Source: Alcanivorax sediminis
GTDB taxonomy: Bacteria; Pseudomonadota; Gammaproteobacteria; Pseudomonadales; Alcanivoracaceae
Direction: 5' to 3'
Length of the DNA stretch: 64,000 nt
Assembly: GCF_009601165.1 (NCBI RefSeq)
Contig: NZ_WIRE01000001.1
Location: 1,178,001 to 1,242,000, forward strand
Shown: positions 52,640 to 61,770 of the stretch, in pieces
Layout of the letters: the number at the start of each line of letters is the position of its first letter
Position numbering within the stretch: the stretch's first letter is position 1
Made by a program: the position numbers and the translations under genes
The notes under the pieces: generated by a model
What the model was told of the DNA's origin: nothing
The model's database searches: none
The model's input: only the letters and a program-made list of their open reading frames with translations

Positions 52640-53812
52640 ATGTCGAGCTTTTTGATGCGCTCAGCCAGTGCTGAAAAATTCCTTTATGCTGCCCTGTTGA
52701 TTCTTTTCTGCCTGATTGGCCTTGAGAGGGGCGGGGGTAAGATATCTTCTGTATTCGAGCCGCTATTGGGTCTGTTTGCCATTTATATACTTGTCAGGGG
52801 GAAAGCATCGAATATTCGTGTTGACCCGTTTCTGCTGATCACGTTCTTAGCCTACGGCTTTTACTACATGGCGCGATGGTCGGACTGGAATGGAGCTGTT
52901 GATGGGTCTGTCGATATGTTCAGGCCTGTGATGCAGGCTTACATGCTTGTCGCTCTGCTTGCGTGGGGTATAGCAAGAAGTGAGCTGACAAGCAGATACC
53001 TTATAGTTTTTGTGTTGGCTGGAGCGGTGGTTGCTTGTTCATCGATTTTGGCATTTTACTTGATCTCGGGGCATGAGCTTAGTGTGAGAATTAGGCCTTT
53101 GGGAGAGGCGAAGCACCCTATCATTGGTATGTACTATTACGCATTCCCTTTGTTGCTAGGCTGCGTTTTGATGTTGGAAAAGGGGCTGAGGAAAAGAGAT
53201 CGAATGGCTCTTATGGGCTCTGTAGTTGTGATTTTGGCGGTTTTTCTCATGTCGCGAAGCCGAGGCCCTTTTTTGGGTTTGCTCGTTACGGCAATGGCCG
53301 CTGCTTTTTTTGCAGCTCATGGGTGGAAGCGCTGGGCTGTTCCCATGATTGTATTTCTTATGGCTACTGTTTTTGTTCTTGCGCAAGACGAGCAGTGGCT
53401 GGCCCGACTGGATACGGGAAGATTGTTGATATGGGAAGCCGTGCTGGTTCGTTTGCCGGAGGCGCTCTGGTTTGGGCACGGCTTGACTGATGAAAATTAC
53501 GTTTACTTCAGTAAAGTTTACGGCTGGCAGCATGCCCACAATATCTGGCTTGGCCACTTTTACTGGGGAGGGGTAGTGGGAGTGCTCCTGCTGGCGTTAG
53601 TTTATGCTCGGGCTACGTGGATCTTCTTCAGGACGAACAGTTGGCCGTTGTCTGTGTTTGGGCTGATGTTGATCTGTTTTGGGCTCGCAGCCATGGTGAC
53701 CGATGGGAACTTGCTGCTTGGCTACCCCGGTCCAGAGTGGATGGTGTTCGTGCTTCCCGTTGGTTTGGCGTTAGGTTTGTCTGCCTCTCACCGGGTTAAC
53801 GGTAAGGTTTGA
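52640..53812 (+). CDS. O-antigen ligase-like membrane protein (WaaL/Wzy family)
   Basis: The 390-residue protein has about ten membrane segments and a large periplasmic loop ending in WQHAHNIWLGHFYWGGVVGV, the Wzy_C/WaaL motif with its catalytic histidine region. SRSRGPFLGLL gives the conserved arginine. It would join O-polysaccharide to core-lipid A. It follows the GT4 gene by 14 bp and overlaps the opposite acyltransferase by 17 bp. Confidence 0.8.
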   Translation: MSSFLMRSASAEKFLYAALLILFCLIGLERGGGKISSVFEPLLGLFAIYILVRGKASNIRVDPFLLITFLAYGFYYMARWSDWNGAVDGSVDMFRPVMQAYMLVALLAWGIARSELTSRYLIVFVLAGAVVACSSILAFYLISGHELSVRIRPLGEAKHPIIGMYYYAFPLLLGCVLMLEKGLRKRDRMALMGSVVVILAVFLMSRSRGPFLGLLVTAMAAAFFAAHGWKRWAVPMIVFLMATVFVLAQDEQWLARLDTGRLLIWEAVLVRLPEALWFGHGLTDENYVYFSKVYGWQHAHNIWLGHFYWGGVVGVLLLALVYARATWIFFRTNSWPLSVFGLMLICFGLAAMVTDGNLLLGYPGPEWMVFVLPVGLALGLSASHRVNGKV

Positions 53813-54710
53813 CCCCATCAGGCTGGTGTTTGAAACGCTTGTGAACCCACAGGTACTGCTCCGGCTGTTTGCGCACATAGTGCTCAATGGTCTGGTTGAT
53901 GCAGATCGTATCCTGCATGTCGTCGTCACCGGGGAAGTTCTTCAGTGCCGGGCCGAATTCGATCACAAACTGGCCGTGGGGCAGGCGGTAATGGGCGCAG
54001 GGGATGACGGCTGCCTTGCCCATGCGTGCCAGCCGTGAGGTGGCGGTAATGGTCGCTGCCGGGACGCCGAAGAAGGGGGCAAACACCGCGTGGGCGGTGC
54101 CGTAGTCCTGATCCGGGGCGTACCACACCACCTCGCCTTTACGGAGTCGACGTATCATCTGGCGAATATCCGCGCGATCAATGATGCCTTTGACGTAGCG
54201 CTGCCGCCCCTGGTTGATTAGTCGATCGATAACAGGATTGTCATTGGGGCGGTAGACCGCATAAAGGTCCAGTTTGGCTGACAGCATGCGTGCACAGGTA
54301 TCGATGCTGTTGAAGTGCATGCCGAGAAGCAGGATCCCTTTCCCTTCCTTCTGGGCCTGGGAAATATATTCCACACCCTTGAAAATAGACCTCTTATTCA
54401 GATCTACCCGGTGGTTGGTATAGCTTCCCGCCATTTCCAGTATGGCTTCCCCGGTGCTGATCACCGTCTTGCGGGCGAGGTCCAGTTGCTGTTCCTCAGA
54501 CAGCTCGGGAAAGCAGAGACGTATATTGGTTTCGGCAATATGCCGTCGCGACTTGGCGAATCGCCAGGCAAGTTTGCCAAAACCTCTCCCCATTGCCTGG
54601 AGTGTTTCCCAGGGTAATTGCCCCACAAGCCAGAACAGACCAACGGCAATCCAGCTTGGAATCAGCCTCGGATCGTAGAGGCGGGTGGGGCGGCTGCGTC
54701 TTTTTCCCAT
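53796..54710 (-). CDS. Lipid A biosynthesis acyltransferase (LpxL/HtrB type)
   Basis: The 304-residue membrane-bound protein has an N-terminal anchor (SWIAVGLFWLVGQLPW) and the LpxL family motifs: LLLGMHFNSID with the HX4D catalytic dyad, YRPNDNPVID, WYAPDQDYG and FFGVPAAT. It adds a secondary acyl chain to Kdo-lipid A. LpxL and LpxM are not separable by eye. It is 14 bp downstream of the ligase-like gene on the same strand. Confidence 0.9.
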   Translation of the reverse strand: MGKRRSRPTRLYDPRLIPSWIAVGLFWLVGQLPWETLQAMGRGFGKLAWRFAKSRRHIAETNIRLCFPELSEEQQLDLARKTVISTGEAILEMAGSYTNHRVDLNKRSIFKGVEYISQAQKEGKGILLLGMHFNSIDTCARMLSAKLDLYAVYRPNDNPVIDRLINQGRQRYVKGIIDRADIRQMIRRLRKGEVVWYAPDQDYGTAHAVFAPFFGVPAATITATSRLARMGKAAVIPCAHYRLPHGQFVIEFGPALKNFPGDDDMQDTICINQTIEHYVRKQPEQYLWVHKRFKHQPDGVKPYR

Positions 54711-54724
54711 ATCAACTCAATGGC

Positions 54725-55891
54725 TTATCGTATGGAGGGCTGGGCGGAAGGGCGCTCGCACAAGCGCGCCATGAGCAGTGCAAGCGGCACCCAAAGGCTC
54801 ATCCAGCTGGCATGGAAGGGCACCAGCAGGTAGCTGCCGGCGGCAAATGCCATACACAGGCCGGGGACCACTGCGATGGTGTAGGTGCCACGGGTGCCTT
54901 GCACATCTTCGCGCTGCAAGAGGGCAGCCAGAGGGCTCCCCCAGCTGGCGATGAACAGAACCAGACCCACCAGGCCCAGGCTGTGTACCAGCAGCAGGAA
55001 CAGATTGCGGGGGTGGGCCAGCTGGATGAGCTGGTTTCCCTCGTGCCCCAGGATACCGTTCAGGCTTTCCTGATTCAGGCCATTGCCGATCAGGGGATGC
55101 AGGAAGTAACGGCTGGCGGTGACATCGGTGCCGCCTTGCACCATCAGATAGAGGGCGGCCAGGAAGGGAATGACCGCCAGCCATGGGCGGGATGAACGGC
55201 TGGCCAGCCAGGCGATGACCAGCATCAGGCTCATCAGCCCCAGTGGCAGAGACACCAGCCCGATAAACAGCAGCCCCATGATGGCACCGGCAAAACGCCG
55301 CGCGCCTTTGCCACCAGGGCCTTCTTCGAGCCCCTGGGACAGCAGAATGAAAGTAGGGGCAACCATGGCCATTAGCGCCAGAGAAGGATCCAGGGACGGC
55401 AGGCGGAAAATCAGGTTGGCGGGTTCACTGAAAAGCGGGCTGGCAAGGGGTTGCGTGGTGTAGTAACTGACGGTCACGACTGCGGCGGCGATTATGGCGC
55501 AGAGGGCGCCATTGGCCAGCGCTTCCTTGAAGGTATTGCGGAAATAGAGGTGCAGCCAGCGGAAGATGCCTACCATCACCAACAGCTGCACTACGCCCCG
55601 CACAGTCCGGGAAGTGTTGGGGTCTTCAGCCCAGGCCATGCTGAGTAAGGCCCAGCCCAGCAGCAGATAGAACGGCACCAGCAGCGGCGAGGTCAGCAGG
55701 CGGTGGTCACCGCTGACCATGGCCCGGGTGAGCAGGGTCAGGGAGGGCAGGAAAAACAATACATCCAGCACGTTCAACAGCCCGATGCGGGAATGAAACA
55801 GGAAGGTGCCGGTGAACATGACCGCGAAAGAGAGGGTCAACCACCAACGAAGCCAGCGTCCTTGCATGATGTTGGGAGGAAGAGGTGGCAT
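54725..55891 (-). CDS. Second O-antigen ligase-like membrane protein
   Basis: The 388-residue protein has about eleven membrane segments and WaaL-family signs: [21 protein letters not shown] and a periplasmic loop with [18 protein letters not shown] in the Wzy_C region. HPRN replaces the HxHN of the first ligase. It pairs with the LpxL gene, not with the operon of the first ligase. Whether it ligates, polymerises or transfers another glycan is not shown. It is divergent from hldE. Confidence 0.75.
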   Translation of the reverse strand: MPPLPPNIMQGRWLRWWLTLSFAVMFTGTFLFHSRIGLLNVLDVLFFLPSLTLLTRAMVSGDHRLLTSPLLVPFYLLLGWALLSMAWAEDPNTSRTVRGVVQLLVMVGIFRWLHLYFRNTFKEALANGALCAIIAAAVVTVSYYTTQPLASPLFSEPANLIFRLPSLDPSLALMAMVAPTFILLSQGLEEGPGGKGARRFAGAIMGLLFIGLVSLPLGLMSLMLVIAWLASRSSRPWLAVIPFLAALYLMVQGGTDVTASRYFLHPLIGNGLNQESLNGILGHEGNQLIQLAHPRNLFLLLVHSLGLVGLVLFIASWGSPLAALLQREDVQGTRGTYTIAVVPGLCMAFAAGSYLLVPFHASWMSLWVPLALLMARLCERPSAQPSIR

Positions 55892-56084
55892 AGGGTTCCT
55901 GAAGCTCCTGACTGTTCCTGACGGGCATCATACCCTTGTCAGCGTACGCTGTGAGTGGCAGCAGCGGCAAAGTGTACTGTCCGCGCCTGTTTGCATCCAC
56001 CCAAGATGTCTTCGCCGGCGTGTTTGGCGCTTTGCCTATGCTACACTTCGCCCCAATTTGGCACTGTTGTGTTTTGGAGACGCT

Positions 56085-57515
56085 ATGCACAATCCGCAGA
56101 TTCCCGTTCTGGCCAAGGCCCGCGTACTGGTGGCCGGCGATGTCATGCTTGATCGCTACTGGCATGGTCCCACGGGGCGGATTTCGCCGGAGGCACCCGT
56201 ACCGGTGGTGAGGGTCACGGATCTGGAAGACCGCCCAGGCGGCGCTGCCAACGTGGCCCTGAACATGGCGGCACTGGGTGCCAGCGCGGAGCTGGTGGGC
56301 GTCACCGGTGATGATGAGGCGGCGCGGATCCTGGAGGAGCGCCTCAATGCCGCCCAGGTCGGCTGCCATTTCCAGAAGGTGTCCGGCCTGCCCACGATTA
56401 CCAAGCTACGGGTCATTAGCCGCCAGCAGCAATTGTTGCGTCTGGATTTCGAGGAAGCCTTCCACGACCAGGATCCGCAGCCCTTCGCCGATAAGGTGGC
56501 GGAGCAGCTGGAGCATTGTGGGGCTCTGGTCCTCTCTGACTATGCCAAGGGGGCGCTGCGTGACTGTCAGGGCTTGATTGCGCTGGCCAGACAGTCCGGG
56601 GTGCCGGTGTTGGTGGATCCCAAGGGCTCGGATTTCGCTCGCTATCGGGGTGCCACCCTGCTGACGCCCAATCTGAGCGAGTTTGAAGCGGTGGTTGGCG
56701 CGGTAAAAGATGAGCAGGACCTGATCACCAAGGGCCAGCAGCTGATTCGGGATTTTGATCTGCAGGCATTGCTGGTGACCCGAAGCGAAAAAGGCATGAC
56801 CTTGCTGCGCGACGGAAAGCCGGAGCTGCACCTGCCTGCCCGCGCACGCGAAGTCTTTGATGTGACCGGGGCTGGCGATACCGTGATCTCTGTGTTGGCT
56901 GCGTGCATTGCTGCCGGTGCGGCCATGGAGGATGCCGTGGCCCTTGCCAATATCGCCGCTGGCATTGTGGTGGGCAAGCTGGGTACGGCGGTGGTCTCCG
57001 CGCCGGAACTGCGCCGCGCGGTGCATCAGGAAGGTGGCTTTGGCCGGGGCGTCATGACCGAGGAGCAGCTGCTCATCGCCATCGAGGATGCCCGCGCCCA
57101 GGGCGAGAGGATTGTCTTTACCAATGGTTGCTTTGACATCATTCATGCCGGCCATGTGGGCTATCTGGATTCTGCCCGCCGTCAGGGTGATCGTCTGGTG
57201 CTGGCGGTCAACGGTGATGATTCCATACGTCGCCTGAAAGGACCGGGCCGCCCCATCAACCCCCTTGAGCGCCGCATGGCTGTGCTCGCCGCGTTGGAAG
57301 CGGTGGACTGGGTCGTACCCTTCGACACCGACACCCCGGAGCCGCTGTTGGAAGCCATCAAGCCGGACGTGCTGGTGAAAGGCGGTGATTACAGTGTGGA
57401 TGAAGTGGTGGGTCACGAGTTCGTGAAAGGCTACGGCGGCGACGTGAAGGTACTCGACTTTATTGACGATATCTCGACGACGAAGATCGTGGAGCGAATC
57501 AAGAAAGATAATTAA
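56085..57515 (+). CDS. hldE: Bifunctional heptose-7-phosphate kinase/heptose-1-phosphate adenylyltransferase
   Basis: HldE makes ADP-heptose for WaaC and WaaF. The 476-residue protein has an N-terminal ribokinase-type domain ([30 protein letters not shown]) and a C-terminal cytidylyltransferase-type domain ([20 protein letters not shown] with HxGH, and [14 protein letters not shown]). GGAGA before MHNPQIPV sets the start. The stop codon lies inside the family D repeat. It closes the LPS core locus, as rfaE does in Pseudomonas. Confidence 0.97.
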   Translation: MHNPQIPVLAKARVLVAGDVMLDRYWHGPTGRISPEAPVPVVRVTDLEDRPGGAANVALNMAALGASAELVGVTGDDEAARILEERLNAAQVGCHFQKVSGLPTITKLRVISRQQQLLRLDFEEAFHDQDPQPFADKVAEQLEHCGALVLSDYAKGALRDCQGLIALARQSGVPVLVDPKGSDFARYRGATLLTPNLSEFEAVVGAVKDEQDLITKGQQLIRDFDLQALLVTRSEKGMTLLRDGKPELHLPARAREVFDVTGAGDTVISVLAACIAAGAAMEDAVALANIAAGIVVGKLGTAVVSAPELRRAVHQEGGFGRGVMTEEQLLIAIEDARAQGERIVFTNGCFDIIHAGHVGYLDSARRQGDRLVLAVNGDDSIRRLKGPGRPINPLERRMAVLAALEAVDWVVPFDTDTPEPLLEAIKPDVLVKGGDYSVDEVVGHEFVKGYGGDVKVLDFIDDISTTKIVERIKKDN

Positions 57516-57670
57516 TAGTTAATAATGAATAATTAATAGCTGCGCGAGCAGCGATTGTTTTCATACCAAGCAATGAGGCCGCGCCCAAAATCTGGGCGCG
57601 GCCTCATGCGTTACAAAACATGAAAAACCGGCTCTCGACGTTATTAATTATTCATTATTAACTATTAATT
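57510..57670. repeat. Family D AT-rich inverted repeat with central hairpin (D2)
   Basis: Two perfect 29-bp inverted arms (57510-57538 and 57642-57670) are built of AATAGTT, AATAATG, AATAATT units. The centre holds a perfect 13-bp hairpin, TGAGGCCGCGCCC / GGGCGCGGCCTCA (57574-57606). The left arm contains the hldE stop codon and the right arm the AraC stop codon, so the element forms the shared 3' end of two converging genes. Confidence 0.92.
57574..57606. terminator. GC-rich hairpin between hldE and the AraC gene
   Basis: The 13-bp perfect stem with 7-base loop lies in the centre of D2. No direct T tract follows, but its position between converging genes fits bidirectional termination. Confidence 0.6.
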
Positions 57671-58671
57671 CCTTTACGGTGGCGGGCCGGCGTCACTCCC
57701 GTCCATCTTTCAAACGCACGCACAAATGCGGCGGATTCACTGTAGCCCAGCAGCTCGGCGATCTCGGCCACGCTGCGATCAGAGTCGGCCAGATAACGCT
57801 TGGCCTTTTCTTCCCTGGCCTGATCCATAATGCCCTGGAAGGGACGGCCTTCCTTGCTAAGCTGTCGACGGAAGCTGCGCTCGGGGATACTGAAGGCCTG
57901 AGCCACCTGCTCTGCGGTGGGGAAGGTGCGGGCAAACAGTTTCAGGTAGGCGCTGACGCGATCGCCCAGGTGGTCGGTGGGCGTTTCGCGGCGGGCCAGC
58001 ATGGCGTCACACTGATCACGATACATGTCCTGGGCCATCCTGTTGTAGCCGGGCAGGCGGACCGCCATGTCCTCATTACTGATCACCGCCTTGCAATAAG
58101 GTTGCTCGTAGCGGACAGGGCAGCCGAAGTAGTCTTCAAACACCTGAGCTTCATCAGGGCGGGGGTAGGGCATCCAGACTTCCATTGGTTTCAGGCTCAG
58201 ATTGAGTTGGGTCTGGATGTCGTTGACCAGTTTGAAGGTGCCGATCATATCGCGGTCGATCAACGTGCGGCTGACTTCCGGGGGCAAGGGGATGGGGTGG
58301 AGCTCCAGAGCGGTGGTCTTTTCCCCCGGAACCAGCGCCAGTTCGCCATACAGGTAGGTCAGCGCCTGGTATTTCACTCCGAACTGAAATCCCTGGAAGG
58401 CGGTTTCGCTGGTCATGAACAGCATGGCCAGCTGGCCGTAACCGGCGAAGCCAAAACTGCTTCCCATTTCAAAGCCCAGCAGCGGGTCGTCTACCTGTGG
58501 CAGCAGCTCAGTGAAAATCAGCAACTCGCGGTCGCGGCCAATTTCGCTATTGGGATCCAGCTTGTTCCGGTCCAGCCCATGCCGTGCCAGCACGGGGGCA
58601 CAGTCGATGCCCTTTTCCCTCTCGAGCAGGTCGATGGTGTAGATCAATGCGAGAATCGAGCGTGCAGACAT
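57658..58671 (-). CDS. AraC family regulator next to the monooxygenase
   Basis: The 337-residue protein has an N-terminal ligand-sensing domain of the arabinose-binding-like type (LARHGLDRNKLDPNSEIGRDREL) and a C-terminal AraC domain with two HTH units (EQVAQAFSIPERSFRRQL; VAEIAELLGYSESAAFVRAF). This type often controls alkane or aromatic degradation genes. It is divergent from the monooxygenase by about 106 bp, so it probably controls it. I start at MSARSILALIY. The last residues (GINS) come from the family D repeat. Confidence 0.85.
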   Translation of the reverse strand: MSARSILALIYTIDLLEREKGIDCAPVLARHGLDRNKLDPNSEIGRDRELLIFTELLPQVDDPLLGFEMGSSFGFAGYGQLAMLFMTSETAFQGFQFGVKYQALTYLYGELALVPGEKTTALELHPIPLPPEVSRTLIDRDMIGTFKLVNDIQTQLNLSLKPMEVWMPYPRPDEAQVFEDYFGCPVRYEQPYCKAVISNEDMAVRLPGYNRMAQDMYRDQCDAMLARRETPTDHLGDRVSAYLKLFARTFPTAEQVAQAFSIPERSFRRQLSKEGRPFQGIMDQAREEKAKRYLADSDRSVAEIAELLGYSESAAFVRAFERWTGVTPARHRKGINS

Positions 58672-58777
58672 GGCCGGAATTATCAATTTTTCAGTCAGGT
58701 TAACACGTATTCACAGGGCAAAGGCAAGGATAGAGTGTCGTCATGCCTACATACCGGATTACCGGAGGAGACGAATA

Positions 58778-60307
58778 ATGACAAGTCAGGCCCAGATCAA
58801 TGTGAAAACCCGTCGCGTCAAGGTTGCCATCGTCGGTGGTGGCTTTGGCGGCATGTGCATGGCCATCAAGCTGCGTGAAGCGGGTATCGAGGACTTCTTG
58901 CTGCTCGAGAAAGGCAATGGCATGGGGGGTACCTGGTACCACAACAGCTATCCGGGCGCGGCCTGTGATGTGCAGTCTCACATGTATTCCTTTTCCTTCG
59001 AAGGTAACCCGGACTGGAGCCATCGCTACAGTGGCCAGCAGGAAATCCACAACTACATCGAAGGCGTCAGCCAGAAGCATAACCTGCGCCAGTACACTCG
59101 CTTCAACGCGGAAGTGACCGGTGCCCACTTTGACGACAAGGTGGCACTGTGGACTCTGGATCTGGCCGACGGCTCCCAGGTGATCTGTCAGCACTGGGTG
59201 CTAGCCAGTGGCCCCCTGCACGTGCCTTCCTTCCCCAACTTCAAGGGCATGGACACGTTCAAGGGCAAGATCATCCACTCTGCCCAGTGGGACCACGACT
59301 ACGACATGGCTGGCAAGAAAGTGGTGTCCATCGGCACCGGTGCCAGCGCCATTCAGTATGTTCCACAGGTGGCCAAAACGGCAGGCCACCTGACCGTGGT
59401 GCAGCGCACGCCGCCGTGGATCATTCCCCGTGACGAACGCGCCTATTCAGGTTTGAGCAAGTGGGTATTTGGTCGCTTCCCGGCGCTGCGCAAGCTGCAT
59501 CGCCTGCGTCTTTACCTGAGCAACGAAGCGCGGGTGCTGCCGATCTTCAATCCGCGCCTGGCCAAATTGGCCGAACCGGCGCTGAAAGCCTTCATCAACC
59601 ATCAGGTGAAGGACAAGGAGACTGCGCGCAAGCTGGTGCCCAATTACACGCTGGGTTGCAAGCGCATCCTGATTTCCAATAACTACTACCCCACCTTCAA
59701 CCGTGACAATGTGGCGCTGGTGACGGAAGGAGTGAAGGAAATCCGCGAGAACAGCATCGTGTTCAGTGATGGCACCGAGCAACAGGCGGATTGCATCGTG
59801 TTGGGTACCGGTTTCATTGTTGATCCGCGTATCTACATGAAGGATTTCGAGATCACGGGTCTGCCCGGTCGCCGTTTGCAGGATGACTGGAAAGATGCGG
59901 CCCAGGCGTATCTGGGTACCACGGTGAGTGGCTATCCGAACATGTTCCAGCTGGTGGGTCCCAATACTGGTCTGGGTCATAACTCCATCATCTTCATGAT
60001 CGAGAGTCAGGTGCGCTACATCATGGATGCCATCACCAAGCTGGATAAGCGGGGCGATGCCTGGCTGGATGTGAAGCATGATGTGCAGGATCGCTTTAAC
60101 GACAAGCTGCAGGATTCGCTGAAAGGCACCGTGTGGCAGAACGGCGGTTGCATGAGCTGGTATCAGCAGGCGGATGGTCGCAACACCGCCCTTTGGCCCC
60201 ACGCTACTTTCCAGTTCATGGCGCGGACCTGGACCGTGAACATGAAGGACTACAACTGGCAACCGGCGATTGAGAAGGTGTCAGTGAAAGAAGCTGCTGC
60301 CAGCTAA
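58778..60307 (+). CDS. Type I Baeyer-Villiger-like flavin monooxygenase
   Basis: The 509-residue protein has FAD-binding VGGGFGG near residue 20, GMGGTWYHNSYPGAACDVQS, the Baeyer-Villiger fingerprint FKGKIIHSAQWD (FxGxxxHxxxW), and an NADPH-binding GTGASAIQYVP. These fit a class B flavoprotein turning ketones into esters, as used after alkane sub-terminal oxidation. It is unlike AlmA in the segments I can recall. GGAGGAG sets the start at MTSQAQINV. Substrate unknown; control by the AraC neighbour is likely. Confidence 0.85.
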   Translation: MTSQAQINVKTRRVKVAIVGGGFGGMCMAIKLREAGIEDFLLLEKGNGMGGTWYHNSYPGAACDVQSHMYSFSFEGNPDWSHRYSGQQEIHNYIEGVSQKHNLRQYTRFNAEVTGAHFDDKVALWTLDLADGSQVICQHWVLASGPLHVPSFPNFKGMDTFKGKIIHSAQWDHDYDMAGKKVVSIGTGASAIQYVPQVAKTAGHLTVVQRTPPWIIPRDERAYSGLSKWVFGRFPALRKLHRLRLYLSNEARVLPIFNPRLAKLAEPALKAFINHQVKDKETARKLVPNYTLGCKRILISNNYYPTFNRDNVALVTEGVKEIRENSIVFSDGTEQQADCIVLGTGFIVDPRIYMKDFEITGLPGRRLQDDWKDAAQAYLGTTVSGYPNMFQLVGPNTGLGHNSIIFMIESQVRYIMDAITKLDKRGDAWLDVKHDVQDRFNDKLQDSLKGTVWQNGGCMSWYQQADGRNTALWPHATFQFMARTWTVNMKDYNWQPAIEKVSVKEAAAS

Positions 60308-60309
60308 CA

Positions 60310-60402
60310 AGCAGTGACGAGTTGCGAGTAACGAGTTTCGAAAGGCAGAAGCGGGGATCACCAGCCCCGCTTTCCGCTACTCGAAACCCGTTCCCTGCTT
60401 GC
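60310..60402. repeat. Family A heptamer inverted repeat with GC hairpin (A9)
   Basis: Left units are GAGTTGC, GAGTAAC, GAGTTTC; right units are CTACTC, GAAACCC, GTTCCC. The centre contains AAGCGGGG…CCCCGCTT, a terminator-like hairpin. The right arm encodes the C-terminal residues of the M48 protease. Confidence 0.82.
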
Positions 60403-61200
60403 CTGATCCGGCGTTTCGCAATCGGCTCTGTTGGCCTGCTGGTAAATCGGTAGCGCCACTTCCATCCTTTCCTGCAGAGCCTCGATCCTGCTGTCATGGT
60501 TCGGATGGGTGGAGAGAAACTCCAGTGGCTGGCCGCCACCTGCCGCGGCCATATTTCGCCACAGGGCGATGCTTTCCCGAGGATCAAACCCGGCGCTGGC
60601 CATGAGTTCCAGTCCCATCAGGTCGGCTTCCTCTTCGTGGGCGCGGCTGAACGGCAGCGCAATCCCCAGATGGGCACCCAGGCCCAGTGCCTGAATAACA
60701 CTTTCCATATCGGTATCCCCCTCACTGAACAACCCGATCAGCATCAGGGTGGCTTTGATGCCCAGTTCCTGAGTCAGCCTCTCGTTGCCATGGCGGGCAA
60801 GGACGTGGGCTATCTCATGGCCGATCACGGCGGCCAGCTGGTCATCACTTTCCGCCACGGCCAGTAAGCCCTGATGGACGCCAATCTTGCCGCCCGCTAC
60901 GGCGAAGGCATTGGGTGTGTCGTTGGCAAACACTACGACTTCCCAGGTTTGCGGCAACGGGCTCCCGGGAAAGCGGGCTTCAATGCGGCTGAGCAGTTGG
61001 TTGGCCACACATTGCACCTGCTGCCTGGCTTGATCGTCCGAGCTCACGGGAATCTGCTGCTGAATCTGCAGGAAGGTCTCTCGGCCAAAGTCCGCCATCA
61101 TGCTGTCAGGTATCAGCGCCAGTTGCTCCCGGCCAGTGGGTGTCTGATCGCAGCCTGAAAGGGCGAAAATGAGAAGCATCAGAAAACAATTGCGTTGCAC
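60358..61200 (-). CDS. M48 family lipoprotein metalloprotease
   Basis: The 280-residue protein has a short signal peptide with lipobox (IFALSGC, Cys17), the zinc motif GHEIAHVLARHG (HExxH) and the third ligand Glu in EEEADLMGLELM. It resembles LoiP/BepA-type periplasmic proteases that maintain the outer membrane. The start is a GTG just before QRNCFLMLL; a Met 7 codons later is possible. The final residues (RVSSSGKRGW) are encoded by the family A repeat. Confidence 0.88.
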   Translation of the reverse strand: MQRNCFLMLLIFALSGCDQTPTGREQLALIPDSMMADFGRETFLQIQQQIPVSSDDQARQQVQCVANQLLSRIEARFPGSPLPQTWEVVVFANDTPNAFAVAGGKIGVHQGLLAVAESDDQLAAVIGHEIAHVLARHGNERLTQELGIKATLMLIGLFSEGDTDMESVIQALGLGAHLGIALPFSRAHEEEADLMGLELMASAGFDPRESIALWRNMAAAGGGQPLEFLSTHPNHDSRIEALQERMEVALPIYQQANRADCETPDQASRERVSSSGKRGW

Positions 61201-61289
61201 AAGCGTGTCCGGGGAGCCATGGGTGTTATCAAGGTAGCGGAGACGGGCGGCGGTGTGTAGTCAAGAAGACTCAGGTTTTCCGGAAACGA

Positions 61290-61316
61290 AAAAGGCCTCG
61301 CGTAGCGAGGCCTTTT
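61290..61316 (-). terminator. Terminator of tRNA-Phe
   Basis: AAAAGGCCTCG / CGAGGCCTTTT forms a perfect 11-bp stem with a 5-base loop, followed on the minus strand by T residues, 6 bp after the tRNA. Confidence 0.9.
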
Positions 61317-61322
61317 CGAAGA

Positions 61323-61398
61323 TGGTGCCCGGAGGCGGAATCGAACCACCGACACGGGGATTTTCAATCCCCTGCTCTACCGACTGAGCTATCCGGGC
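61323..61398 (-). tRNA. tRNA-Phe (GAA)
   Basis: The minus strand gives a full cloverleaf of 76 bases with GCCCGGA/TCCGGGC acceptor arms, D-loop AGCTCAGTCGGTAGAGC, anticodon loop TTGAAAA (anticodon GAA), T-loop GGTTCGATTCC and an encoded CCA end. It sits between the M48 protease and yggX, as in Pseudomonas. Confidence 0.98.
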
Positions 61399-61411
61399 AA
61401 TCAGGGCGCGT

Positions 61412-61440
61412 ATTAAAGCCTCTGAAACGGGGCGCGTCAA
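61412..61440 (-). promoter_or_regulatory. Promoter of tRNA-Phe
   Basis: On the minus strand TTGACG and TTTAAT are 17 bases apart, followed by a GC-rich ACGCGCCC stretch, the discriminator type of stable-RNA promoters under stringent control. Confidence 0.75.
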
Positions 61441-61452
61441 CCCATCTGGCGT

Positions 61453-61737
61453 TCATTTGTTCGCATCGTGAGCAACCGGGGTATATCCCTCTGCTTTTTC
61501 ATAGTTTTCATTGTTCAGAAAACGGTCGCGCTGCTCATCCAGGAAGACTTTGGCTTGTGGATCCATCACGTTGAGATGCTTTTCATTGATCAGCATAGTC
61601 TGCTCGTGAAGCCATTCCTGCCAGGCCTTCTTCGACACATGCTCAAAAATGTCCTGCCCCTTGGGGCCGGGGAAGGGGGCGCGATCCAGGCCTTCCAGTT
61701 CGGTCTGGTACTTGCGGCACATTACCGTGCGGCTCAT
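61453..61737 (-). CDS. yggX: Fe(II)-trafficking/oxidative damage protection protein YggX
   Basis: The 94-residue protein starts [21 protein letters not shown], with the single conserved Cys7, and has [26 protein letters not shown], both signatures of YggX. It protects iron-sulfur enzymes from oxidants; MutY next door carries such a cluster. It follows mutY on the same strand by 33 bp. Confidence 0.97.
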   Translation of the reverse strand: MSRTVMCRKYQTELEGLDRAPFPGPKGQDIFEHVSKKAWQEWLHEQTMLINEKHLNVMDPQAKVFLDEQRDRFLNNENYEKAEGYTPVAHDANK

Positions 61738-61770
61738 GGCGACTCCGTAAGCTGATTACAGTGGGAGAGA

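Noticed and set aside
58778..60307. Naming the monooxygenase almA
   Set aside because: The Baeyer-Villiger fingerprint and the GGTWYHNSYPGAACDV segment fit type I BVMOs better than AlmA as I recall it, so no symbol is given.
8734..60402. Heptamer arrays as a CRISPR array
   Set aside because: Units are 7 bp, without spacers of constant length, and no cas gene is present.
61323..61398. tRNA-Phe as an integration site
   Set aside because: No integrase gene or direct repeat of the tRNA 3' end is seen in the window; yggX and mutY follow as in relatives.
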